Assembly (NCBI GenBank): GCA_031270845.1
Contig: JAISXF010000010.1
Location: forward strand, 1 to 52,249
DNA length: 52,249 nt
From: Prevotellaceae bacterium
GTDB lineage: Bacteria; Bacteroidota; Bacteroidia; Bacteroidales; UBA932
Direction: 5' to 3'
In this document: piece after piece, positions 19,001 through 26,418 of the stretch
How positions within the stretch are numbered: position 1 is the first letter of the stretch
Layout of the letters: the number at the start of each line of letters is the position of its first letter
Notes under the pieces: generated by a model
What the model was told of the DNA's origin: nothing
The model's input: the letters and a program-made list of their open reading frames with translations, nothing else
Databases searched by the model: none
Position numbers and translations under genes: made by a program

Positions 19001-22000
19001 ATCTATTATACGGTTGATTTCGTGCTGGCATCGGATAATACGGTAAGTGTCGGTAAGTCTTATCGGGATTCGATAGTGGTGCTGCCTCACATCGGAGCGC
19101 AAACCGACTTGAGTGCTTATCTGACGAGCGATACCCTGTGTTGCGAACGGATAAACTTTGTTGTAGAGGCATGGGATAAGACGACTTGTGCGCGCTACGA
19201 CACACCCAAGGTTGTAAAACTTGAGCTTCCGAATCCGTCACAGGCAGGTTTGTTTACCTTAAGTTACTGGTACAACGGCAATCCTGCTGACCCCAACTTC
19301 CCCGCCGGATACTATGACGTGCAAGCATCTTATTACGTAGGTGGTGCATTATACGGCATGAGCGATGTGTTCGGACAGGGAGAATCGGTGAATATACCGT
19401 TCCGTGTAACGAATAATAATCACACGGGCGGTGTAGTTCCGGTTACATTTGTATTGTCCGTCGTAGATTCGTTGACTGGAAACCAATTGTCGCCCAAGGC
19501 CGATACGATTGTTGTCTATCTGGATCCGCTGCCGGAGCTGACTGTGACGGTCGCTGCTGTCGATTCGATAGCCTGCACGCCGAGTGGTATAGCTATTAAT
19601 ATGCTAAACAATACCTGTACTAACGATAAGATATTGCAGCTGGTAATAGACAATTACACGAAGAACGATTCGGTTGAAGGATTGTTTACCTTATACGATG
19701 GCGTGGGCGATCCTGTGAATAGCTGGTTCATAGCAAATCCCGATGGCACGGGCGTGCTATGGGGTGGCGCCGATACTATCGGTAATGTTGCCAATGCCTC
19801 TGTAAATCTCTCGATAGTTAGCGATAATCTGCGTGACTCGGTAGTGCCGGTTTATTATACGGTGAATTTGGTGAATACATCGGATTCGCTCGTGCTGGTT
19901 TCTGTGAAAGACACCATTTACCTGAAACCGCAACCGTATGTGAAACTGTTAGAGACCGCTGATCCGACGACAAGTCCGGAGTTCTCAAATATAGTGGCTT
20001 GCGATACGTCGTCGTTCTTCCTGCATTATTTTGTAAAGGACGCCTGTTATGACACGGTCGAGAAACGCATACGCATTACGCTGGATGACACCTATCTGGA
20101 CTATATTGATTTGAAGTACAGGACTGCGTATAGCGGAGGTTTGGTTGATGCGGAACAGTTCTTTGTTGGCGGCACAATGTATAGCGATGTCAGTGCTCCT
20201 ATAACAAACGTTTCGGGAGATTTCGAGTTTTCGATATCGAATACCAATACCTTTAGTCCGGATACCATTCGCATTCCTTATACGATAGACCTGGTTCTGG
20301 CACAAAATACGAATAGAACGGTCGGCCGGCCATACAGCGATACGCTGGTAGTATATCCTTACAAAGGACTTGAAATGAATTTACAGAACAAGCTGGTTAA
20401 TGATACCCTGTTCTGCGATGCGGTGAAATTCGACTTGACGGCGTGGGATTATTGCGATCCGTCGGCGAACAAAGTCGTGAAACTGCAAATCACCGAAGGC
20501 AATATTGATGATGCTGTACAGTTGCAATACCTCTTCGATGATGAATATGTAGATGCCAATCGGTTCTTTACTAACGGCGCGTTCTATGGTAATGACGATG
20601 TGATCAACGGCGACCCTGTTACTGCCCGCTTCCGGCTTGTCAATAACAACCATACCGGTGTAGCACAAACGCTTTCCTACACGGTGGCGATTGTAGATAC
20701 GCATAACAGCGATGCGGTTCTCTATCCCGTAACCCTTGATACGGTTACCATTGTTATCGCTCCGCTGCCGAATGTAGAAGTGCTCTTTAACGCAGGGCTT
20801 GATACGAATGCTACGACTTTGGATTGTGGCTGGGAAGAATTTAATATCAACGCCGTTCTCGGTTGCCGCGAAGGAACGAACTCCCTCGTGAAACTGAAAA
20901 TATTCAACCCGTCCGATACGTCCTACTACCTGATGCAGTACTACGAAGCATACGGTTATAATGACTGGTTCGACTTCTCGGTTGATTCCTCCGGTACGCA
21001 GGTTGGGCCGTTCTATGGATTCTCTCATGACACGACCTTGAATTTCCGTATCGTAAACAACAATTACTCGGGCCTCGATGATGAACTGGTATATAAGGTG
21101 TCGATCATAGATGCAGCTACAGGCGATGAATATGCAAGCAACTATGGCATTGTAACGCTCAAAGCCTTAACGCCACCTTCTGTTATCGTGAACAATTTGG
21201 CCGACGGTCAAATAATAAGTTGTGATACAACCGAATTTTCCGTAACTACCGTAGGCGGATGTATCGACTCGTTAGTGAATGTCTTCATTACGGTTGATTC
21301 GGTTAACGTACAATATTTCGATTTGGAATATTGGGCAATCAGTTCCATCGACCCAACTCAAAGTTCATGGCAGCCGGTGCCCTTTACCAGTGGCGGTGTA
21401 GCGATATTCCACCCCAGTGGCATTCCCTATCCGTTACCGACAGACTCGGCGACCCTGGATTTGCGGATTATCAATAAAAATACCTCTTTTGCAGACCAGA
21501 CGGTACCGTATGCCATTTCGGTGGTCGGAACCAATCCGGCGGAAACTTATGCGACTGCCAATGGCTGGTTTGTTGCAGCCGTTATCCCGCAAGAACCGAC
21601 GGCACCGTACTATGACTTGACGGTAGCGGCCTGTGAAGGTGGTGTCGCGCCTCTGACACCGGTATCGCATGACCCGGATCATTTGGATCTGATATGGTAT
21701 CAGGCAGGCAGCACGGTAACTGCGCCGACGTTATCAACAGCCTCGGTAGGTGTAGAAACTTACGAAATAGCGTTGCGGAGCAAAGTCTCTCCGAACTGCG
21801 AAGGCCCGAAAGCGACGTTTACTTACGAAGTGCGCGCCGTACCGACTATCACTGTTCGCGATACAACTATATGCTACGGCAATGATGTGGATTTGTCCAC
21901 TTTGATAGACGCCGTTGCAGGAGATAGTGCGATAACTTATTGGACAACGATAGTGCCGATAACTCAATTATCCGGTTCAACGGTGAATGATATTCGCCAG

Positions 22001-25000
22001 AGCGTAACCTATACGCTACAGGCTGAAAAATTCTATACCGGTATTCCGGCAGGCACTTGCACTGCTTCGGCCGATATACATATTACCGTAAATCCGCTGC
22101 CGGAAACGCCGATATTGGCTCCGCTTACAGCCTGCCAATACGATACGGCTCCGACTCCGTCGGTACCGACGCCGGTGCAGCAGGATTATGAATTTGTGTG
22201 GTACTTAAACGCCGGTGGCACGTTGACCCCCGTTGCCGCGCCGACAATGAGTACGCTTAAAGATACTACCTATAATTATAAGGTAGCCTATCGTAACATA
22301 ATTACTGGTTGCGAAAGCGATTCGTTGGCCGATTGGAGCTATACGGTACATCCGAAACCGGTTACTCCGGTATTGGTAGCCTTGGATACGACCTTCTTCT
22401 GTGTAGGCAGTTCCGTAGAACTTAGAGATACGATAACCCGTCCGGTCGGTACCACGTACCGCTGGTATAAAGACGGTGTGTTGCAATATTCGGCGCCGAC
22501 TAATTCCTTCGTTGTGTATGAATCGGGCAGCTATACGTCAGTGGTTATTAGTGAGTATGGATGTGAATCCGATGAAAGCAATACCATTACGGTAATCGTA
22601 CGTCCGTTGCCGACAATTGGAGTAGATGGCTTAATTGACGGCCAGATTGTAAACTGCGATACGACCGACTTTACGGTAACGACCGTGGGCAGTTGTGTCG
22701 GGACGTATGTAAATTCTATTATTACCATTGCCAATGTGGATGATGTGCAATACTTCGACCTGTATTATTTGGAAACCGATCCGGCAGTAGATCCCAATGT
22801 GCCGGTATGGAAGCCGTTAGTTATTGATCCGGCAACCGGAGCAGTTAGCTTCCATCCGAACGGAGCGTATCGTTTACCGCTCGACTCGGCGACCTTGCAG
22901 TTGCGGATTGTTAATCATAACAGTTCGGTGATAGAAAGGACGGTACAATATACCGTAGCGGTTGTTGATGACGTAGATCCGACAATAGTCTATACCTCGA
23001 CCAACGGCTGGTTTGTGATACCTGTTATTCCGCCGGTACCGGCAACTCCGCTGTATGACTTGACTGTAGCGGCTTGTGCTGGTGCCGAAGCGCCTGCTTT
23101 GCCGGTATCGCATGACCCGGATCATTTGGATCTGAAGTGGTACGTGCCGGGCAGTTCGGTCGCCCTGGCTTATCCGCCGGTATTATCGACGAGTGCGGTA
23201 GGCATAACGACTTACGAAATAGCGCTGCGGAGCAATACTTATCCGTACTGCGAAGGCCCAAGGGCGACGTTTACTTCCATAGTACGCGCCGTACCGACCG
23301 TCGCTGCTCGCGATACGACTGTCTGCTACGGCAGTGATGTGGATTTGTCCACGCTGGTAGCGTCCCACTCGGGCGACGATACCCTGACTTACTGGACAAC
23401 CGTAGTGTCGGTAGCTCCCATTGTGCCGCTGGTACAGGATATCCGCCAGAGCGTAACCTATACGGTACAGGCTGAAAAATTCTATAACGACTATCCGGCA
23501 GGTGTTTGCACCGCTTCGGCCGATATACGTATTAACGTAAATCCGCTGCCCGAAGCGCCGATATTGACTCCGCTCACAGCTTGTCAGGGAACAACGCCTC
23601 CGTCGTTACCGACAGCGCTGCAAGGTTATGAATATGTATGGTATCTGTCCGACGGTTCGGCAACAATTACGGAGCCCGTATTGAGCACGGCCGACGATAG
23701 CACTTATCATTATAAAGTAGGCAACCGCTACCTGAGCACCGGATGCGAAAGCAATGCTTTAGCCGACTGGAGCTATACGGTATATCCGAAACCGGTTCTT
23801 CCGGTATTGGATACATCAGGCGTTACTACTTTCTGCGCTGGTGGTAATGTAGTCATCAGTGATGTAGTAACCCGTCCGAACGGAACAACTTATCGCTGGT
23901 ATAAAGACGGCGCTACCCTGAACACCGCGCCGACGGCTAACTCCTTTATTGCATACGAATCGGGCGAATATTCGCTGGTGGCTATCAGTGCCGACGGATG
24001 TGAATCCGATGAAAGCAATACTGTCACGGTAACCGTGAATCTGGTACCGACCATTCCGGTAGTAACGCCGGCACAATCGGTAATCATCTGCGCAGAAGAA
24101 CAGGTAACGCTGACAGCGGTATCAACCATCTCCGACAATTCGGTTATCTCGTATCAATGGTATGCAGGCACTTTGTCGATTAGCGGCGCAACCGCCAGTC
24201 TTTACACGACTCCGGCGCTGACCACCACCACAACCTATACGGTTGAGGCTATCAGCACAGAAGGCTGTACTTCGACCCGGAGCGGCGAGGTGGTAGTAAC
24301 GGTTAATCCGAAACCGGTAACGCCGGCTATCGTTTCCTCGGGTACGGCAACGACCGTATGCGAAGGCAACGTGCCGACATTATCCACCACAACGACTGTT
24401 GGAACCAATACGATTGTATGGTATAAAAATGGTGTTGAAATTCCATTTGCAACGGCTTCTTCGTACCAGCCAACGGAAACGGGTACTTACACGCTTCGCT
24501 TCGTGAGCAGGGATGGATGTCTGTCGGATGAAAGTAATGCGATTACGTTAACCGTACATCCGCTGCCGCCGCAACCGCTTATCCTTCCGGGAGGCGAGTT
24601 GAAGATTTGCGAAGGCGATGCCGTAGAACTGACAGCTGTAGTAAGTGGCGGCTTCGATGTAGCGAGCTACAAATGGTCGTTGAACGGTAATCCGATAGCG
24701 GGTGCTACAGGCTTGACCTATTCGGCTACGGCGGGTGGTTCTTATACGGTAAGGACAGTCAGTTCGCAAAATTGTGAATCGACAGACAGTGAAGTAGTGG
24801 TGGTAATCGTTGTGCCGAGACCTCCGGCGCCGGTTATCTTTAGCTCTGCCAACCAAGATACTATCATACGTGTCCGCAAGGATGAAAGTACGGGTATTAT
24901 TATTGACAACTATTCCTCTGCGTATTCCTACCAGTGGTATCACAACGGGTATGAAATAACGGGTGAAACAGGTAATTCGTTGCAGTTTAATCCGGTGAAA

Positions 25001-25354
25001 ATCTACGATGCCGGTGTCTATACCGTCGTAGCATCATCGTTGCCGGGTTGCGACGCTACTTCGAATCAGGTGGAAGTGATTGTAATAAATACGATAGTTG
25101 TACCCAATGTATTAACTCCGAATAACGATGGCTCGAATGATATATTGGTAATCAAAGGCCTTGACGAGTATCTGTCCAACGAACTGACGATAGTCAACCG
25201 TTGGGGGAACCAGGTCTTCTATATGAAGAATTACAACAATAGCTTCACGGGCGAAAAGCTACAGGATGGCGTTTACTTCTACAAACTGAAGCTAACCGAC
25301 CATAATAAGCTAACAACTGTGAAAACAGGGTATATAACATTAAAGAAAGATTAA
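13073..25354 (+). CDS. 4093-residue repetitive surface protein with T9SS type B (gliding-motility-associated) C-terminal domain
   Basis: Residues 1-32 form a signal peptide with a long basic start (MKKSKILRNLSIRKLFATLA) ending near ALGQ. From about residue 130 to 2700 there are about twenty modules of 120-150 residues. Each opens with LPKPYI, LPYKGI or LPKIEV-like strings and a Cys, and has an internal .EAWDFCD or LEIENF stretch and an NNNT..... spacer before the next module. From residue 643 the modules follow a strict A-B-C order, five times. Residues about 2703-3656 are a 480-residue unit present twice. Residues about 3660-4000 are Ig-like modules (YQWYAG, WYKNGVEI, YKWSLNGNPI, YQWYHNGYEI). 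The end, NVLTPNNDGSNDILVIKG...IVNRWGNQVF, is the type B sorting domain, so T9SS export and surface attachment are expected. It heads a cluster with a PorP/SprF gene and a PorE-like gene. Base composition is more AT-rich than in its neighbours. The ligand is unknown. Confidence 0.9.
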   Translation: MKKSKILRNLSIRKLFATLAVTLCMVTFALGQTVTVNAPDVVCAGSTITATLSGVTMGTGDYITWSVTPQNAALTWVENIIVVDPSTGTDSTTNIIIPANFPEYAGFSIVAIYTQYGQPAITIAKLYPVYVQPQPVLNISQYNPATWCGKDTVLVAITAPSDSHTCHWNESLAVKFTTDDPDYQYVDLRFGAATSSNSFIGQTFSLGDSISFPFYIKNQNTSHSTVTVSYTATLVYPNGSPVMAGTDSIVFAGSVVVPPLPWIEMASSDTVYCSGASVSVTLHGACLGGHVRLQFDAEDADKFQYVNLTYGGQPPAPASFYSDSFPLPAADTFATFTFAVKDTNTTWENQTIKYKVSLAEANKSTYTYTVLPVEDSIVVAPLTKVEITTKEDSIRCTPGYFMVKAATCEKDSVYGIKLEILNWEDTLVKDGGYIKVEYNYQGAWMDITSTISPSGVIWGAANPITAAKSDSIEFRITNTNASTKDTVLKYQIFLESFGSNHRPISPVSGSVKLKALPYLTIIAPDSLGCRDTLLQVDITGVCEDTYSWLQLEVENYSQVKDLFNLLLEDTSNNRDTLAIDPITGAAWGPEPIPAGFDPIIDLYAHSLNTGDSAKTIYFTVSLYDSLKQSTFATARDSIVLLPKPYITVADSSQNEITLDTLGCDPVEFFVRTKTDATCYEGDAIRILFTMPNTGDNQFKDVKLEWYNPSTVTPGPGYQLSVFDSTDNGVGLMYSGTFLPAQIDSFYFKLSNANRDSIETLKIPYSIKIIRNSDFEEIGRTYSGTLTVLPYEGVKVAGLDSSMVCERKDFTVEAWQFCDRSNMKAVKLQLVAANIPDTSLFALEYLWDTPSGDTAYHTIKDYNAGAIIGLTHTFDTISPVINFRVSNKDTSSTAKTVKFVVSIVNATTTTTTYYTTDTMSFRLSPLPKLTLTSAPDSVGCATPGNIAITVGASECANAKALKFVIDNFASGDSVAGLYGLTSVEGLTETVDSASGAHWFSGANAALTTTTGGSVAFKIANLNSRDSLVPVIYSVYLLNNNDSVELAVVKDTVYLKPQPHFKWDGIKPDTVSCEKDFQLVAITTGACYEELPYKFFTISLDTTLVEWYITSNTGGGTYNPGLHPQNTIAMVTKSDTVTISMVGRSDTAFIPQVVNYNIQFWNVISFYPDYIVEKIGETYTDSILVMPQPGVKIEGLETGTIVCDQQPFTIQAWDYCDDTVANKVPMLQLANPNDTAYFRLEYEYPVGTGQYDTVKNYNGGGYIYGLPNTFYDLSDTIRFRLVNNNTTDSIIDVKYNVAIVNRNTWDTLYTTDTITFTLAALPKIEVTAPDTVACATDTIRVTTANTCAGSSLFRLEIENFVADTMKDWFTLTYERYGTVNLVDSLVKYDGTIIGPDVIPQGVTMDVQFAITSKLDLIHLPGMGPEEIYYTLSLLNADSSVIVSHRDSIVLLPKAHVSLIDTAGSQRSFKDTLLSCDPIVMWLEALVYETCAQGNDNFVRITFPSQDTLKYIGLEYRIDTSSSYPPAQYDAWGDAKPFFNGGIMYSDPYDTINTIDWKDKVQFRLTNTNTFSSDTVKIPYTLELVQSDLTTVAAKWEGVLSVLPYKGIDIDIVDSVSCLRQDISITAWDFCDAGKSKAVAVRLLDTNDIDLFYLEYELLSGVKDTANKHFTAGVLYGMQDVFTDSISNPIEFTIINNNTSGSDSIVSFVLSIVNSTTVADTLYLLKDTIDVTLKALPKINVTPALDTVSCQGDSIVVSTINGTCSNISLLKLEIENFVDVDGLFTLRYENYNAEVNIDSILHVNGNGGYMFGPDTIPAGVQIPGVTFRVTSTNDSINPVTLYYRLSLVNADTTEITSYRDTVVLLPQPYIKLLDSSQLVTTGLTADCDTTHFSISFDTKGKCYKDSALTLRITLDSADLLKYVYLDYLFEHAGGTTAYYDMAPYFNNGVMVGGYPFTNKTDTVNYRVISANIYDTIEHVIYYTVDFVLASDNTVSVGKSYRDSIVVLPHIGAQTDLSAYLTSDTLCCERINFVVEAWDKTTCARYDTPKVVKLELPNPSQAGLFTLSYWYNGNPADPNFPAGYYDVQASYYVGGALYGMSDVFGQGESVNIPFRVTNNNHTGGVVPVTFVLSVVDSLTGNQLSPKADTIVVYLDPLPELTVTVAAVDSIACTPSGIAINMLNNTCTNDKILQLVIDNYTKNDSVEGLFTLYDGVGDPVNSWFIANPDGTGVLWGGADTIGNVANASVNLSIVSDNLRDSVVPVYYTVNLVNTSDSLVLVSVKDTIYLKPQPYVKLLETADPTTSPEFSNIVACDTSSFFLHYFVKDACYDTVEKRIRITLDDTYLDYIDLKYRTAYSGGLVDAEQFFVGGTMYSDVSAPITNVSGDFEFSISNTNTFSPDTIRIPYTIDLVLAQNTNRTVGRPYSDTLVVYPYKGLEMNLQNKLVNDTLFCDAVKFDLTAWDYCDPSANKVVKLQITEGNIDDAVQLQYLFDDEYVDANRFFTNGAFYGNDDVINGDPVTARFRLVNNNHTGVAQTLSYTVAIVDTHNSDAVLYPVTLDTVTIVIAPLPNVEVLFNAGLDTNATTLDCGWEEFNINAVLGCREGTNSLVKLKIFNPSDTSYYLMQYYEAYGYNDWFDFSVDSSGTQVGPFYGFSHDTTLNFRIVNNNYSGLDDELVYKVSIIDAATGDEYASNYGIVTLKALTPPSVIVNNLADGQIISCDTTEFSVTTVGGCIDSLVNVFITVDSVNVQYFDLEYWAISSIDPTQSSWQPVPFTSGGVAIFHPSGIPYPLPTDSATLDLRIINKNTSFADQTVPYAISVVGTNPAETYATANGWFVAAVIPQEPTAPYYDLTVAACEGGVAPLTPVSHDPDHLDLIWYQAGSTVTAPTLSTASVGVETYEIALRSKVSPNCEGPKATFTYEVRAVPTITVRDTTICYGNDVDLSTLIDAVAGDSAITYWTTIVPITQLSGSTVNDIRQSVTYTLQAEKFYTGIPAGTCTASADIHITVNPLPETPILAPLTACQYDTAPTPSVPTPVQQDYEFVWYLNAGGTLTPVAAPTMSTLKDTTYNYKVAYRNIITGCESDSLADWSYTVHPKPVTPVLVALDTTFFCVGSSVELRDTITRPVGTTYRWYKDGVLQYSAPTNSFVVYESGSYTSVVISEYGCESDESNTITVIVRPLPTIGVDGLIDGQIVNCDTTDFTVTTVGSCVGTYVNSIITIANVDDVQYFDLYYLETDPAVDPNVPVWKPLVIDPATGAVSFHPNGAYRLPLDSATLQLRIVNHNSSVIERTVQYTVAVVDDVDPTIVYTSTNGWFVIPVIPPVPATPLYDLTVAACAGAEAPALPVSHDPDHLDLKWYVPGSSVALAYPPVLSTSAVGITTYEIALRSNTYPYCEGPRATFTSIVRAVPTVAARDTTVCYGSDVDLSTLVASHSGDDTLTYWTTVVSVAPIVPLVQDIRQSVTYTVQAEKFYNDYPAGVCTASADIRINVNPLPEAPILTPLTACQGTTPPSLPTALQGYEYVWYLSDGSATITEPVLSTADDSTYHYKVGNRYLSTGCESNALADWSYTVYPKPVLPVLDTSGVTTFCAGGNVVISDVVTRPNGTTYRWYKDGATLNTAPTANSFIAYESGEYSLVAISADGCESDESNTVTVTVNLVPTIPVVTPAQSVIICAEEQVTLTAVSTISDNSVISYQWYAGTLSISGATASLYTTPALTTTTTYTVEAISTEGCTSTRSGEVVVTVNPKPVTPAIVSSGTATTVCEGNVPTLSTTTTVGTNTIVWYKNGVEIPFATASSYQPTETGTYTLRFVSRDGCLSDESNAITLTVHPLPPQPLILPGGELKICEGDAVELTAVVSGGFDVASYKWSLNGNPIAGATGLTYSATAGGSYTVRTVSSQNCESTDSEVVVVIVVPRPPAPVIFSSANQDTIIRVRKDESTGIIIDNYSSAYSYQWYHNGYEITGETGNSLQFNPVKIYDAGVYTVVASSLPGCDATSNQVEVIVINTIVVPNVLTPNNDGSNDILVIKGLDEYLSNELTIVNRWGNQVFYMKNYNNSFTGEKLQDGVYFYKLKLTDHNKLTTVKTGYITLKKD
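15000..21170 (+). repeat. Five A-B-C module triplets of about 1.2 kb inside the giant gene
   Basis: Triplets begin near 15000, 16245, 17420, 18660 and 19930 and end near 21170, a spacing of 1.18-1.27 kb. A modules open with PYI.L.DSS or a similar string. B modules open with PYKG or a similar string and hold Cys-rich AWDFCD. C modules open with LPKI.VT.PDTVAC. DNA identity between triplets is modest, so the duplication is old and kept under protein-level constraint. Confidence 0.75.
21180..24040 (+). repeat. Direct internal duplication of about 1.44 kb in the giant gene
   Basis: The two copies start near 21180 and 22620. Landmarks recur 1443 and 1449 bp apart: GGTATCGCATGACCCGGATC at 21661 and 23104, and GATATTCGCCAGAGCG at 21989 against GATATCCGCCAGAGCG at 23438. 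Runs of more than 30 identical bases suggest a recent duplication or ongoing gene conversion. The encoded unit starts with a DGQI..CDTT..VTTVG motif and includes AACEG, HDPDHLDL and VYESG motifs. Confidence 0.85.
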
Positions 25355-25368
25355 AGCAAACAGTTAGA

Positions 25369-25397
25369 GTTTCCGGGCAATCGCGCCCGGAAACTTT
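25369..25397 (+). terminator. Stem-loop after the giant gene
   Basis: GTTTCCGGG and CCCGGAAAC form a perfect 9-bp stem with an 8-nt loop, followed by only TTT. The U tract is short, so it may end most giant transcripts while allowing read-through into the PorP/SprF gene 40 bp further on. Confidence 0.7.
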
Positions 25398-25437
25398 AAA
25401 TGGTTTTATAGATAAAAAAATATCAAACCTTTAAAAG

Positions 25438-26382
25438 ATGAAAAAGATAATTCTCCTAATTAGTGTGATGAGTGTGCTGGCAGGTTTATTCCCGGCAAAA
25501 GCACAACAAATTCCTCAGTTTTCACAGTATATGTTCAATGGGTTGTATATCAATCCGGCGTATGCAGGATACAAAGAAAACATGTACGCCCATTTGATTT
25601 ACAGAAACCAATGGGTGGGTATTAAAGGCGCACCGAACACCACCATGTTGAGTATCGACGGCAGAATCGCCGGCGGGTCGAATTTAGGGTTGGTGTATGC
25701 CAATGACCAGATAGGCCCATTTACAACGAATAGCGTTATGCTCAGTTATGCATTTCGGTTTAATACAGGCGACCGCTCTCGTTTAAGTTTCGGTTTAACG
25801 GGCGGCGCGCTGCATTACGCGGTAGATAAAAGCAAAGTGGATGAAGATCCATTAGTTGCTTCGACTGAAAATGAATGGCGACCGGGTGTAGATGTCGGGG
25901 TTTATTTCGATATGCCGCAGTTTTATGCCGGCTTTTCGGTGATGAGCCTTGTGCCGAATAAAACGGAAGTTAAAACTTCGCTTTTAGTAATGCGCACCGA
26001 CCCGGGTTATTTCTTAACCTTTGGCGGGATGATTCCTTTGACGAAGAATTTGGCATTAATGCCATCCACGCTGTTAAAGACAGACTTCAAAAGCCCGATA
26101 ACGTTTGACATCAATGCCATGTTGATGATTGTAAACCGTTTTTGGATTGGCGCAAGCTACCGGACGGGGATCATTCCGAAAGCGGGCTTTGAAGACACGA
26201 AACAAAATAATGCCATCGCGTTGATAGCAGAAGCATTCATTACGGAACGCATCCGGTTGGGTGTCGCGTATGACTTTGATTTGAATCATTTGGCGAATAC
26301 CTACAATGGCACGTTTGAAGTGTCGCTGGGTTATTACCTGACAGGGGCCAAACGTAAATATAGTACACCAAGATATTTTTAA
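25438..26382 (+). CDS. PorP/SprF family type IX secretion outer-membrane protein
   Basis: A protein of 314 residues with a signal peptide (MKKIILLISVMSVLAGLFPAKAQ), followed by the classical family start PQFSQYMFNGLYINPAYAGY and the RNQWVGIKGAP motif. Further strands such as GLVYANDQIGPFTTNSVMLSYAFRF and a C-terminal strand FEVSLGYYLTG fit an outer-membrane barrel. It is the most typical of the three paralogues in the window. It follows the giant T9SS cargo gene after an 83-bp gap containing a stem-loop and precedes a PorE-like gene by 36 bp. A role in export or anchoring of the giant protein is inferred from the SprB/SprF precedent. Confidence 0.95.
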   Translation: MKKIILLISVMSVLAGLFPAKAQQIPQFSQYMFNGLYINPAYAGYKENMYAHLIYRNQWVGIKGAPNTTMLSIDGRIAGGSNLGLVYANDQIGPFTTNSVMLSYAFRFNTGDRSRLSFGLTGGALHYAVDKSKVDEDPLVASTENEWRPGVDVGVYFDMPQFYAGFSVMSLVPNKTEVKTSLLVMRTDPGYFLTFGGMIPLTKNLALMPSTLLKTDFKSPITFDINAMLMIVNRFWIGASYRTGIIPKAGFEDTKQNNAIALIAEAFITERIRLGVAYDFDLNHLANTYNGTFEVSLGYYLTGAKRKYSTPRYF

Positions 26383-26418
26383 TTAGCAACAACCAACATG
26401 AACTTAAATTTAGTGAAT

